From CAZPUR01 sp964589815 (GTDB taxonomy: Bacteria; Patescibacteriota; Microgenomatia; UBA1400): a DNA stretch of 64,000 nt. Shown here in pieces: positions 39,377-47,635 of the stretch. The position numbers and the translations under genes were made by a program. The stretch's first letter is position 1. The number at the start of each line of letters is the position of its first letter. The DNA is taken from positions 1 through 64,000 of the forward strand of contig CAZPUR010000002.1 in assembly GCA_964589815.1 (NCBI GenBank), written 5' to 3'. The notes under the pieces were generated by a model. It made no database searches, was not told where the DNA came from, and was given only the letters and a program-made list of their open reading frames with translations.

Positions 39377-39751
39377 CTATTGCTTTAATTTTTGATTTGT
39401 AAATTGAATTAATTGGTTGACCTCTTTTGGTAAAGCTTTTAGTTCTTTTAAGATATACTTATATTCTTTTTCTGATAACATATTTCTTATATTCGCCTTT
39501 TGATTCCAATCTAATGACTCTTTTACTGATCCAAAACTATAGTGGTAAAATTTTACCTTATCTTTTTTACTATATCTTCCGAAACCCTCAGCAATATTAG
39601 CAGATATTGAATCAATGGCTCTGACAAATTGGCCCCCAACGGCATTTTTTTTAAAGTAATTCCATTCAACGACGACATTCCATACATAATTTGACAGGTT
39701 TAAGGCTCTTTTATAGCAGTCTATATAATTTAGCTGTAAATATTTCTTCAT
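39377..39751 (-). CDS. S23-type four-helix-bundle protein
   Basis: The protein is about 124 residues from the second in-frame Met (MKKYLQLNYIDCY), since the upstream extension to 39772 is encoded by the minisatellite. Family features are AIDSISANIAEGFGR (the usual SIPANIAEGFGR site), SVKESLDW and the C-terminal helix. These proteins form pentameric bundles; the family includes proteins inside 23S intervening sequences and Avd of diversity-generating retroelements. No reverse transcriptase is present. The gene is bracketed by minisatellite arrays, a hint of mobility. Confidence 0.85.
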   Translation of the reverse strand: MKKYLQLNYIDCYKRALNLSNYVWNVVVEWNYFKKNAVGGQFVRAIDSISANIAEGFGRYSKKDKVKFYHYSFGSVKESLDWNQKANIRNMLSEKEYKYILKELKALPKEVNQLIQFTNQKLKQ

Positions 39752-39781
39752 AACAATGTAACAATGAAGCAATGAAACAAT
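39751..39781. repeat. AACAATGAA minisatellite, right of S23-type gene (family E)
   Basis: Three units (AACAATGTA, ACAATGAAG, CAATGAAAC) overlap the likely start region of the minus-strand S23-type gene. Confidence 0.8.
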
Positions 39782-39792
39782 ATATTATTATT

Positions 39793-40473
39793 CTAAAAGT
39801 TAAATTCTTCAGGCTCAACAAAGAAGGGAAGAGGATTATTATTTTTATCTTTCACCAACACGGTTAAAATCACTTTATCAGCAGGAATGAGAGTGGCGTT
39901 GAGGTTTGTCGATTCAGTTTTTTCGCCGTCACTAAAATGAATTTCTAAAATTGACCCCTCAGGCGCATTAAGGACAGTGACAATATCATTGTTTTCTGTC
40001 ACCTGAATTTTGGTATTAAGACTATAAACTGTAAACAAATAGGGCCAAGAGGCTTTTTTACCCCCCACCGTCAAAGAAATAGAAGAAGAAAAACTGTTTT
40101 GAGGCACAATAAACTCAATTAAATTTGGAGTCCAGCGATTGATTTTGTCTTCACCCACAGCCACATTGCCAATAGAAAGCTGTTTGTTTTCAGGGTTATC
40201 GCCAAAATTTTCACCCTCAATCAAGACCGCATCACCCACCTTGCCTAAAAAAGGCCAGACTAGATTGATTCTAGGTTCGCCTGGAGAAAGAGGACCATAT
40301 CTGGTTACGGGTTTGATTAAGGCTGGTTTTTCAAACTCCGCTCTGCTGGCTAGCCGGGTTTCTTGCTGGGAAACCCAAACAGTAACCGGAATCGCCAATA
40401 CCATAATTAACAGAGCTGTTGCCCCAATGATTTTTTTAAAAGAAAAACGATCGAGTTTTTGTACTATATTCAT
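39793..40473 (-). CDS. Membrane-anchored IPT/TIG-domain protein
   Basis: This 226-residue protein has one membrane span (about 14-35), then an extracellular IPT/TIG-like Ig fold (about 65-150; GKVGDAVLIEGENFGDNP, SIGNVAVGEDKINRWTPNLI) and a second beta domain (150-226). Such domains serve as stalks or binding modules of surface proteins. The C-terminus is NPLPFFVEPEEFNF, so there is no sorting signal. It is the last of a minus-strand run of envelope genes. Confidence 0.75.
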   Translation of the reverse strand: MNIVQKLDRFSFKKIIGATALLIMVLAIPVTVWVSQQETRLASRAEFEKPALIKPVTRYGPLSPGEPRINLVWPFLGKVGDAVLIEGENFGDNPENKQLSIGNVAVGEDKINRWTPNLIEFIVPQNSFSSSISLTVGGKKASWPYLFTVYSLNTKIQVTENNDIVTVLNAPEGSILEIHFSDGEKTESTNLNATLIPADKVILTVLVKDKNNNPLPFFVEPEEFNF

Positions 40474-40484
40474 AGTTGATTAAC

Positions 40485-40638
40485 TCGTCCCGACGTAATG
40501 TCGGGACTCGCGTTATTAAGTAGTTAATTAGCTCGTTTCACTCGCGGTGAATTTATAATAACGCAGGCGAAAGCTTGCTAATAACCATCAATATACGCTC
40601 CGACCGCAAGCGTCGGAGCTAGTATACCACTTAACTAA
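40485..40638. repeat. Palindrome cluster including family D copy
   Basis: GTCCCGAC-GTAAT-GTCGGGAC lies at about 40487. The 23-bp GCTCCGAC...GTCGGAGC palindrome at 40597-40619 is identical to the one inside the GT-C-like gene (18949). GTAGTTAATTAG-type units lie between. No gene is seen. Confidence 0.85.
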
Positions 40639-41283
40639 CTATCTTCTAACCTCTATCCTTTCTACCTCTGAATTAAAGTATATATTGTAGCGTTCAAAAA
40701 ATCCAGAGCGGCCCAAGATGGGTTTAGTTCCGGCTGATTCTGTGAAAACTACCGGTAGTAAAACCTCCTGATCGCCGATTTTAACTTTAATTTCGCTTTT
40801 ATAAGCAAAAGAGGTCGTGCCGCCAAAGCCGCCAAAAGTACTTCTGGGCATTTGCGCCAAAGATAAACCCATTTTTTTAGCTTCTTCTCGGGGCAAAGAA
40901 GAAACCAGGGCGCCGGAATCAAGGAGAAAATTCAATTTTTGCCAACCCTGATTGGGATAATAAACTTCGAGTTTTATAATCGGTTCGAAGACCTCGCCAA
41001 AATCTTTCCATAAAACCGGCTGATAAGGGGCCTGAAGCAGGACTTCACCATTCACCGGTCCGCCAGCCGGAGAAATAATTAAATAACGTTGAGCCAGAAT
41101 AATCCCCACCACCAGCATTAAGATCATAAAAACAACCAAATAAGCCAATTTAAGCCAGCTTCGCCAGGTAATAGGCTTGATCTCACGCTGAGTAAAACCA
41201 GGCTCTTGGATATTGAGATTTTCAACTGGCGGAGGCGCTGCCGGAGGAGAAGCGGGTGGTTGATAAGGCAAGCTTTGGTCCAT
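40639..41283 (-). CDS. Membrane-anchored retropepsin-like aspartic protease
   Basis: The protein is about 214 residues from the ATG at 41283. A Pro-rich cytosolic start (1-40) is followed by a membrane span (about 54-75) and a retropepsin-like fold with catalytic FLLDSGALVSSLP (near 131), a flap-like GGFGGTTSFAY and ILGRSGFFERY. It could cleave surface proteins as a dimer. An upstream in-frame ATG adds 12 residues, but TATAAT (41290-41295) sits 6 nt before 41283 with TTGATT 18 nt further, so the mRNA is probably leaderless and starts at 41283. The active motif is DSG, as in retroviral enzymes. Confidence 0.82.
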   Translation of the reverse strand: MDQSLPYQPPASPPAAPPPVENLNIQEPGFTQREIKPITWRSWLKLAYLVVFMILMLVVGIILAQRYLIISPAGGPVNGEVLLQAPYQPVLWKDFGEVFEPIIKLEVYYPNQGWQKLNFLLDSGALVSSLPREEAKKMGLSLAQMPRSTFGGFGGTTSFAYKSEIKVKIGDQEVLLPVVFTESAGTKPILGRSGFFERYNIYFNSEVERIEVRR

Positions 41284-41340
41284 GAAAATATTATAAACGT
41301 TGTTTCTTTTCCAAATCAAGCCCCAAGATAAACATCATTA

Positions 41341-43596
41341 TTAAGGATTAGGGGAAGCTTCAGTTAAAGGACAACCTTGGAGGGCTTTAACAATTTCTTC
41401 GGCGGGTTTACCTTCTTCTTCCATTTTTTGTTTCTTGGCCTGACATTCGGCCGGAGAAGGGAAGTAACAGTGTTGTTTAGGTTCTGTGCCCGGGACAAAC
41501 CAGGCTTTTTTCAACTGAGGGCAACCTTTACAGGGTAAAAGGCCGTTGCTGGCGCAGATTTCCACTTCCACCATGCCTTCAGGCACCGGAAACTCTGCTG
41601 GTTCAGTATCTTTTAAAACATTAGTCATAATTTCATTCCAAATCGGAGCGGCGCCGGTAATGCCTGAGGCAACTTTATACATCGGTTCGCCATTATTATT
41701 GCCTACCCAGGTTAAGACACAGAAATCAGGTGAACAGCCGTCAGTCCAGTTATCTTTAAATTCATTGGAAGTGCCGGTTTTGACAAAAACCTTCCGGTCT
41801 TCTTTATTGATAATGATCCTTAAGGGAGTATTGAGGCCAAACTCGCCGGCCCGGGCATTCTTGTCAGACAAAATGTCCACCAACTGCCAGGCGGTAAAAT
41901 GAGAAACGACTGGTTTGCCGCCTTCGACTTCGTTTTCCTCTGAGGCATAAGCTTTTCTGGCAATATCTGCCCATAGACTTCTGGGTTTTTCAATATCCTG
42001 AATCACTTTACCATGAGAATCAACGATTTTTTTAATGGGTGTTAGTTCTTTTTTCATGCCCATATTGGCCAGGGAACCAAAAGCCACGGCCATGTCTGTC
42101 ATTTTTACCTCCGCTGCTCCTAAAGTCAGAGAAAGGCCGTATTTATCCGGTTCATTCCAGGTAGTGATGCCCATTTTATGAGCTTGCTCCACCAATTTAT
42201 CCACGCCGATTTGGTTTAAAGTTTTGACGGCCGGCACGTTTCTGGATTCGGCCAAAGCTTTTTTCAAAGTCACTGGTCCTTTAAATTTATGGTCATAATT
42301 GACCGGTGTATAAGTTTCCCAGGGGTTGGAATAGGAGACCGGGGTATCCAAAAGAATGCTTGAAGGCGTAAAACCGCCGTTTTCCAAAGCATAAGCATAA
42401 GTAATTGGTTTCACCGAAGAGCCAGGTTGACGCAGAGAAGTGGTTAAGTTAACATTGCCGTCATTGGCAAAATCCCAAAAATCAACACTGCCTACCATGG
42501 CCAGAATTTCTCCGGTTTTAGGCTTGGTAACTAAAGCGGAGCCGTTATGGACATTATAGCGTTTATCGACTTCTTTGACATTTTTTTTGACGACTTCTTC
42601 AGCCATTTCTTGAACATCTAGGTCCAAAGTGGTGTAAACATGAAGACCGCCTTTTTCCACCACCTGCTGGCCGTAAAGCCGGGAAAGATAGTCTTTAACA
42701 TAAATAACAAAATGGGGCGCTTTAATCGGTGTCGCCTGAGGGGCAAAAGTTAAAATTTCTTTTCCTACTTCCTGGGCCTGTTCTGCCGTAATAAAGCCTT
42801 CTTCTATCATCCGGTTTAAAACCTGGCTTTGTCTTTTTTTAGCCAATTGGGGATTAGCCCCAAAAGGGGAGTAGGTCGTCGGCGAAGCTGGCAGGCCGGC
42901 CAAAAGAGTCGCCTCAGCCAGATTAAGGTCTTTAGCTTGTTTGGCAAAGTACATCTGGGCCGCTTCTTCAATGCCGTAGGCAGTGCCGCCGTAAGCCACC
43001 TGATTAAAATACATTTCCAAAATTTGGTCTTTTTCAAAGACCATTTCTACGGCGGTGGCTAAAAAGAGTTCTTTAAGTTTTCTTTCTACCGTTCTTTCCG
43101 GAGAAAGAAGGGCGTTTTTAACCAATTGCTGGGTGATAGTCGAACCGCCCTGTAAAGAAAGAGCGGTATTTTTATTTTCCCTTACGAAAAAATCATGTTT
43201 TACGGCTCGGGCAATGCCTCGGAAAGAAAAACCTCGGTGCTGGTAAAAATTCTGGTCTTCAATGCTAATGGTTGCTTGAATTACATGTTGAGGGATATCT
43301 TTTAAACTTAAAAGGGTTCGATTTTCATCTCGGTAAATTTTGTAAAGCAGACGACCATTACGGTCATAAATTTTAGTTGAAGCATTGGGTTGTTGAAAAC
43401 TTAAAAGATATGGATTCGGTAGGTCGTTGAGGAAGTCGAAATAAAAAAGAGCAACTAAAAAGAAAAACACCAGATAAACAGCGGTGCGGATAGGGTGGAA
43501 TCTGGCTTTCCTGCCCAGAGTTTCTAAACCATTAACTACATAATTCAAAAACCTATTAATTATTCTTTTCACTAACTCAAACAAAGAGTCTATCAC
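41341..43596 (-). CDS. Bifunctional penicillin-binding protein 1A
   Basis: This 751-residue protein starts at GTG, set by AGGAGG 5 nt upstream. One membrane span (about 33-53), a GT51 glycosyltransferase (SIEDQNFYQHRGF with the catalytic Glu, GGSTITQQLVKN, ERKLKELFLATAVE) and a transpeptidase with SSVK (near 392), SRN and KTGTSN (near 608). It polymerises and cross-links peptidoglycan. A Cys-rich C-terminal tail (EICASNGLLPCKGCPQLKKA, then CYF and CPL) is added after the transpeptidase domain. It works with the M23 and NagZ-like hydrolases. Confidence 0.96.
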   Translation of the reverse strand: MIDSLFELVKRIINRFLNYVVNGLETLGRKARFHPIRTAVYLVFFFLVALFYFDFLNDLPNPYLLSFQQPNASTKIYDRNGRLLYKIYRDENRTLLSLKDIPQHVIQATISIEDQNFYQHRGFSFRGIARAVKHDFFVRENKNTALSLQGGSTITQQLVKNALLSPERTVERKLKELFLATAVEMVFEKDQILEMYFNQVAYGGTAYGIEEAAQMYFAKQAKDLNLAEATLLAGLPASPTTYSPFGANPQLAKKRQSQVLNRMIEEGFITAEQAQEVGKEILTFAPQATPIKAPHFVIYVKDYLSRLYGQQVVEKGGLHVYTTLDLDVQEMAEEVVKKNVKEVDKRYNVHNGSALVTKPKTGEILAMVGSVDFWDFANDGNVNLTTSLRQPGSSVKPITYAYALENGGFTPSSILLDTPVSYSNPWETYTPVNYDHKFKGPVTLKKALAESRNVPAVKTLNQIGVDKLVEQAHKMGITTWNEPDKYGLSLTLGAAEVKMTDMAVAFGSLANMGMKKELTPIKKIVDSHGKVIQDIEKPRSLWADIARKAYASEENEVEGGKPVVSHFTAWQLVDILSDKNARAGEFGLNTPLRIIINKEDRKVFVKTGTSNEFKDNWTDGCSPDFCVLTWVGNNNGEPMYKVASGITGAAPIWNEIMTNVLKDTEPAEFPVPEGMVEVEICASNGLLPCKGCPQLKKAWFVPGTEPKQHCYFPSPAECQAKKQKMEEEGKPAEEIVKALQGCPLTEASPNP

Positions 43597-43655
43597 AATA
43601 CCTCCTAAATATATAATAGTGGTAGTGAAAACATCATGTCAAGGGGTAAAAGATT

Positions 43656-43747
43656 ATTGTTCCATTGTTTCATGGTTTTCATCCAGAGGATGATCATCCT
43701 CTGGATGACATTGTTAACAATGGAGCAATTGACCAATGAAGCAATGA
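43656..43747. repeat. Minisatellite and 28-bp palindrome
   Basis: ATTGTTCCATTGTTTCATGG, then a 28-bp perfect palindrome (43680-43707, arms CATCCAGAGGATGA), then CAATGGAGC/CAATGAAGC units (43721-43747). It fills the spacer between PBP1A and the DNRLRE-domain gene. Confidence 0.8.
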
Positions 43748-43764
43748 TGAAAATTTAGAAATTT

Positions 43765-44613
43765 TTATGCCAGCGGATATTCTTTAAAAATCTTCCAAAA
43801 CAGACCGGCAATACAGCCAGTCCAAAGCGTGGCTAAAGGCAGAATCGTGTTTTGGTTTAAATAATCTTTAAGAGTTTTTTGGGGTTGGTTGCCCTTAACT
43901 GAGGTTTTTGCCTGTAAAACTTGGGGTAGTTTGAATTTTAATCCTTCTTCCAAATCAGATAAATTCTCGTTTTTTAGTGGCTTTTTTTCTTCCAAAGTCA
44001 GACTGGGAGGGTGTTTTTTGTTCTCCTTGCTGAAAAAAGTCCGGGAAAAAGTATCTAGGTTATAATAAAAAGCCATGCCCATGTTCTTAATTTCAGCTGA
44101 AACCCATTTTCCCACCAAAGGAGTCAAGTTGATTTTCTGAGCGCCGGGAGTGGCTTCTAAAACCACGCTCAGGCCGCTGGAATACAAAGAAGGCTTATTA
44201 TTCCAATTAAGCTGGTCTTCCTCCCAGTTGTTATGGGGCAGGAGCAGCTCGATTTCTAATGGTTTAAGCTCGCCAAAACTTTGGTCCAGCCAAAGATTTA
44301 AGACGACCTCTTTACCTTCTTCTAGGCCTTGTTCCACTTTTTCATCCAAGTCAAACTGTAAAAACATGATTTTAGTGGAGGAAGTAAAACCAGTTGACAA
44401 AGTTTCCTGATCGCCAAAATTAATTTCCGGATAATGGCTGTTGACATAAGTGTCTTTAACGGGCAACAAACCTTCTGGTTGAGCGCTTGGCCTAGGCGCG
44501 AGGTTTTTTATTTTCACTTCTATCTCAGGTGGGGTGAGGGGCTTATCTTCCGCCAAAACAGGCAAAGGAACAATGTAAATTAATAAAAAAATTAAAAGAA
44601 GAAGGATATTCAT
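43765..44613 (-). CDS. Secreted DNRLRE-domain protein with C-terminal anchor
   Basis: This 282-residue protein has a signal peptide (1-21), a DNRLRE/CBM96-like beta domain (about 50-205; VKDTYVNSHYPEINFGDQE, MFLQFDLD, GLSVVLEATPGAQKINLTPL) and a C-terminal hydrophobic span (about 257-275) with a short tail. This family occurs as carbohydrate-binding or structural modules of surface proteins. Anchoring by the C-terminal span is inferred. A family A palindrome lies at 44635 just upstream. Confidence 0.75.
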   Translation of the reverse strand: MNILLLLIFLLIYIVPLPVLAEDKPLTPPEIEVKIKNLAPRPSAQPEGLLPVKDTYVNSHYPEINFGDQETLSTGFTSSTKIMFLQFDLDEKVEQGLEEGKEVVLNLWLDQSFGELKPLEIELLLPHNNWEEDQLNWNNKPSLYSSGLSVVLEATPGAQKINLTPLVGKWVSAEIKNMGMAFYYNLDTFSRTFFSKENKKHPPSLTLEEKKPLKNENLSDLEEGLKFKLPQVLQAKTSVKGNQPQKTLKDYLNQNTILPLATLWTGCIAGLFWKIFKEYPLA

Positions 44614-44634
44614 AGTTCTAGGTTCTAAATTCTA

Positions 44635-44650
44635 TCCGCCAGCTGGCGGA
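44635..44650. repeat. Palindrome TCCGCCAGCTGGCGGA (family A)
   Basis: An exact copy lies in the divergent spacer between the DNRLRE and thermonuclease genes. Confidence 0.9.
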
Positions 44651-44761
44651 CTAATTCCAATCTACCACCTTCCCCATTTCTCGTCAATCAGAAAAAACCT
44701 ATACCTCCTATATCCCATATAACTCCTTGTTTCTATACGAAAACATGCTAAGATATTTTTA

Positions 44762-45409
44762 ATGAAAAAACCTAAACTAATAGTTCTTCTTTTAACCTTT
44801 TTTTCTCTTCTAGGTTTTTTTTCTTTTAAGTATTTATTAAGAGGTGAAAACCCGATCGTCACTAGAGTGATCGATGGCGACACTATTGAGTTAAGCGACG
44901 ACCGGATAATCAGATATATTGGTATTGACAGTCCAGAATTAGCCACAGAGGAATGTTTTAGCCAGGAAGCCAAAAAGCTCAATCAAGACTTGGTTTTAAA
45001 CCAAAAAGTAAGGGTAGAGTTGGACACTAATCAGATGGATCGTTTCGGCCGCTACTTAGCCTATGTATATGCCAAAGACGCGAAAAAAGAGGTTTTTGTT
45101 AATCAGTATTTATTGGAACAGGGAGCAGGAGAATTTTTCCTAGACACGGTTAATTTAAAATATCAGTCAGAATTGGTGAAAGCAGCAGAAAAAGGTTATA
45201 GCGAGAAAAAAGGCAAATGGTCAGCTTGCGCTTTGGATCAACAGGGTTGTATAATTAAGGCCAATTTGGACAAATTAGATAAACGTTGGTATCATTTGCC
45301 TGGATTCAGGCATTATGACCAGGTGAAGATAAATTTAGAAAAAGGGGATCGTTGGTTTTGCACGGAAGAGGAAGCCATTAAAGCTGGTTTTGAAAAAGCG
45401 CGGATATAA
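44762..45409 (+). CDS. Membrane-anchored thermonuclease (SNase-like)
   Basis: This 215-residue protein has an N-terminal membrane span (about 7-25) and a staphylococcal-nuclease fold (about 35-165) with VIDGDTIEL, RYIGIDSPE and DRFGRYLAYVY carrying the catalytic Asp/Arg set. It likely degrades extracellular DNA or RNA, supplying nucleotides to an organism expected to lack their synthesis, or feeds DNA to the ComEA/ComEC uptake system. TAAGAT lies 7 nt before the ATG with TTGTTT 16 nt further, so the mRNA is probably leaderless. Confidence 0.9.
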   Translation: MKKPKLIVLLLTFFSLLGFFSFKYLLRGENPIVTRVIDGDTIELSDDRIIRYIGIDSPELATEECFSQEAKKLNQDLVLNQKVRVELDTNQMDRFGRYLAYVYAKDAKKEVFVNQYLLEQGAGEFFLDTVNLKYQSELVKAAEKGYSEKKGKWSACALDQQGCIIKANLDKLDKRWYHLPGFRHYDQVKINLEKGDRWFCTEEEAIKAGFEKARI

Positions 45410-45425
45410 AAGGAGGGGGGTATTG

Positions 45426-45650
45426 ATGCCAGTATATATCAGTGAACATCTGTCTAATCCAGCAGTCACCACAGATATGGTAGTCATGGGGCGGGTGGAA
45501 ATAGAACCTGAAATATTACCTGAGCCTGGAGAACTGTCTGAGCCTGGAGAGTCTCCCAAAGTAGAAAGAGCTAACCTCATTACAGGACTCAGCAGTACAG
45601 GATTCAGAGATTGGATATATAGGCACTTTCTTCTTCATGGTAACGAATGA
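45426..45650 (+). CDS. Orphan 74-residue protein
   Basis: AAGGAGGGGGG and 5 nt precede the ATG at 45426, so the upstream in-frame start is rejected. The sequence MPVYISEHLSNPAVTTDMVV includes a PEPGELSEPGE repeat (residues 36-45). No signal peptide or known domain. First of a run of small, mostly acidic genes with strong ribosome sites. Confidence 0.6.
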   Translation: MPVYISEHLSNPAVTTDMVVMGRVEIEPEILPEPGELSEPGESPKVERANLITGLSSTGFRDWIYRHFLLHGNE

Positions 45651-45747
45651 GGTTATCGCTGAATAATAATTTTGGTTAAAAAAGAAAATTAATCTAGCTA
45701 AGATACGATGGGGTATTAAAGAGATTAAAAATTAAGCCTCTATATAT

Positions 45748-45776
45748 TTGACAAAACAGAGGTTATTTGCTATTCT
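45748..45776 (+). promoter_or_regulatory. Promoter of the small-gene cluster
   Basis: TTGACA, a 17-nt spacer and TATTCT lie 33 nt before the ATG at 45809. Confidence 0.65.
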
Positions 45777-45808
45777 AAGCTGGATTTTTAAAAAGGAGGT
45801 GGAGAAAA

Positions 45809-46027
45809 ATGCTTGAAAGAAAATTATTATCTACTGGCGAACAAATTCCTACGTTGCTAGGCATGTCAATTCGGTTAAGAGAAGACTGTTCGGTAGCTAT
45901 TCTCCCAACAGCAGAAGGAGCCGTGCTTTTCTCTGGATTAGATGAAGATCCTGGTTTTAGAGAGGAGGAGTTACCCGTGGGTTTTCAATTTAGAGTTAGA
46001 GATGTTCTTTTTACTGTTACTGAGTGA
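45809..46027 (+). CDS. Orphan 72-residue protein
   Basis: An ideal AAAGGAGGTGG site precedes the ATG, and a good promoter lies upstream. MLERKLLSTGEQIPTLLGMS continues as a predicted small beta protein (CSVAILPTAEGAVLFSGLDE, VGFQFRVRDVLFTVTE). No signal or known family. Probably the first gene of a short operon with 46065 and 46299. Confidence 0.65.
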   Translation: MLERKLLSTGEQIPTLLGMSIRLREDCSVAILPTAEGAVLFSGLDEDPGFREEELPVGFQFRVRDVLFTVTE

Positions 46028-46064
46028 TTAAAATTTTGTTCCACCTAAATTAATCTAAAAAAAT

Positions 46065-46265
46065 ATGACTTCAGTTATAGAACTTAATGGCTGCCGGGCG
46101 ATTGTCAATCATCACTTACCCAGAGAAACAGGTTTAGAATGGTTTGATCTTCGTTCAGTACCAGCACTTAATCGAGATTTAAAAAAAAGACAGGAAATAA
46201 AGCCAAGAATAAGAGTAGAAACTGTTACTGTTATTAAAGAAGACCTCATGTTGCAAGAGTTATAA
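46065..46265 (+). CDS. Orphan 66-residue protein
   Basis: The frame MTSVIELNGCRAIVNHHLPR, then WFDLRSVPALNRDLKKRQEI, lies 37 bp after the previous gene and 33 bp before the next, on the same strand. There is no ribosome site, which lowers confidence. Probably cytosolic; no family recognised. Confidence 0.5.
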   Translation: MTSVIELNGCRAIVNHHLPRETGLEWFDLRSVPALNRDLKKRQEIKPRIRVETVTVIKEDLMLQEL

Positions 46266-46298
46266 TTAAGCTAACCAAAAGGGAGGTGAGGGGTAAAT

Positions 46299-46517
46299 AT
46301 GAGTGGAGGTCCACGGGAGATAAAAGTAATCGTCCAAATCGAAGAATCAGGAAAACGTCAGACGTCTCCGGAGGAAATAAAGGCTAGGCGTGAACTTGAA
46401 GGAGAGATGGATCCGATGGACATCGCCAGGGGCGAAAAGGTCACAGACGCTGAAGTCAGCCAGCGAGTGTTACAAGATTGGCTTGACGAAGCTAAGGATG
46501 CAGGATGGAGAGATTAA
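46299..46517 (+). CDS. Orphan 72-residue acidic protein
   Basis: GGGAGGTGAGGGG precedes the ATG. MSGGPREIKVIVQIEESGKR is followed by a charged helical part (TSPEEIKARRELEGEMDPMD, VLQDWLDEAKDAGW). Predicted cytosolic. No family recognised. Confidence 0.65.
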   Translation: MSGGPREIKVIVQIEESGKRQTSPEEIKARRELEGEMDPMDIARGEKVTDAEVSQRVLQDWLDEAKDAGWRD

Positions 46518-46623
46518 GGAAAGGGAACTTAAATCCTGATTTTTAATTGTTTTTTAAGACAAATTATGGTATAAAATGGTATAAAAAGGAGCTAAATTTT
46601 TATAAAACTTAAAGGAAGATAAA

Positions 46624-46812
46624 ATGGCAGGTGAAAAACGTAGTTTATTCCCAGAAGGAACTCCTGAGAGTGAACTTGATCTTTATGATCAGGCGGTTTT
46701 GGCAGCTGAAGCAATATTGGTATTTGATAAAATAATAGATCTTCCAAGTCCAAACTTTCAAACCCGTCAAGAGGCATTTGATACTATTGAAAGAGCGTGT
46801 GGTGTTCTTTAA
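46624..46812 (+). CDS. Orphan 62-residue protein
   Basis: AAAGGAAGATAAA precedes the ATG. MAGEKRSLFPEGTPESELDL continues as a helical acidic protein ending IERACGVL. It converges with and overlaps the DgkA gene by 4 bp. No family recognised. Confidence 0.6.
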   Translation: MAGEKRSLFPEGTPESELDLYDQAVLAAEAILVFDKIIDLPSPNFQTRQEAFDTIERACGVL

Positions 46813-47198
46813 GGCAGTCTTAAGATTTTGGGTCCAAAAATAATTACCCCTATAATTACCGCCGCCATGGCCAGAACCATGACCGCGCCAGCCGCAAAAT
46901 TCCTCACCCAATACGTTTCATAATAGGAGAGATTAAGCTTAAATCTCATCAGGTTGCAGACTGCTTCTATAGCCGCATTCATAATCTCCAGGCTAATTAC
47001 TAGGGCAATGATGATAATTAAAGCTAGCCATTCCATAGAGGAGATTTTTAGCAGAAAACCAAGTATGATTGCTAAACTACCGGCTACCAGATGTATTCTT
47101 ACATTTCTTTCCTGTTTAATGGTTCTCCCAATACCCCTGAAGGCAAAAACAAAAGACTCCCACAATTTATATTTTTTCTTTCTTTTAATTTCAATCAT
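46809..47198 (-). CDS. DgkA-family lipid kinase, divergent active site
   Basis: This 129-residue protein has three membrane spans and the DgkA pattern: WESFVFAFRGIGRTIKQERN, RIHLVAG, EIMNAAIEAV, FAAGAVMVLA. DgkA-type enzymes phosphorylate diacylglycerol or undecaprenol. The conserved Asp after NSAIEAVV is Asn here (AVCNL), and the catalytic Lys-Asp before AAGAV is Arg-Asn (VRNFAAGA). Residues matching E. coli Glu69, Asn72 and Glu76 are kept. Either substrate or activity has changed. Undecaprenol kinase would fit the peptidoglycan genes nearby. Confidence 0.82.
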   Translation of the reverse strand: MIEIKRKKKYKLWESFVFAFRGIGRTIKQERNVRIHLVAGSLAIILGFLLKISSMEWLALIIIIALVISLEIMNAAIEAVCNLMRFKLNLSYYETYWVRNFAAGAVMVLAMAAVIIGVIIFGPKILRLP

Positions 47199-47342
47199 CT
47201 TTCTAAGTTTAGCATATTTTTTAAAATATGTTGAGAGTTGATTTTAATGTTCTCGTTCAGAAACCTGTATTTAATTGACTTTTCAGGCGAAAGATGGTAT
47301 AAAATGGGGGTTGGGAATATAAAGCTATAAAAAGGATAAGAA

Positions 47343-47543
47343 GTGGCTGAATTAGAAGCATCAGGAGAAATAGAATTAATGGAAGTTGCTTTAGAGCAAA
47401 AACCAGGACTAGCAGAAATGCTTGTTAGTGGAGTAGAGACGATGAGGTGTTTGGCAGTAGCTAATGGTTTATTGGATCCTCGAGTAGGGACTGACACTTT
47501 TGCTTATGCATTATTTCTTCTTTCAAGAGGCCTGAAGAGTTAG
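47343..47543 (+). CDS. Orphan 66-residue protein (GTG start)
   Basis: AAAAAGGATAAGAA precedes a GTG giving MAELEASGEIELMEVALEQK, then PGLAEMLVSGVETMRCLAVA and a helical tail. Acidic, predicted cytosolic. TGGTATAAAATG 49 nt upstream resembles a -10 region also seen before 46624. No family recognised. Confidence 0.55.
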   Translation: MAELEASGEIELMEVALEQKPGLAEMLVSGVETMRCLAVANGLLDPRVGTDTFAYALFLLSRGLKS

Positions 47544-47635
47544 GTTAATTTTCTTCTACTACCTCTTTTCCTAGACCCCTTTTACCTCTGATCCCTCCTC
47601 TTGTAATTTTTGTCTTAAAACTCTAAAATACCTTT

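Noticed and set aside
39377..39751. S23-type protein as Avd of a diversity-generating retroelement with the giant adhesin as target
   Set aside because: No reverse transcriptase, template repeat or adenine-biased variable repeat is visible in the window.
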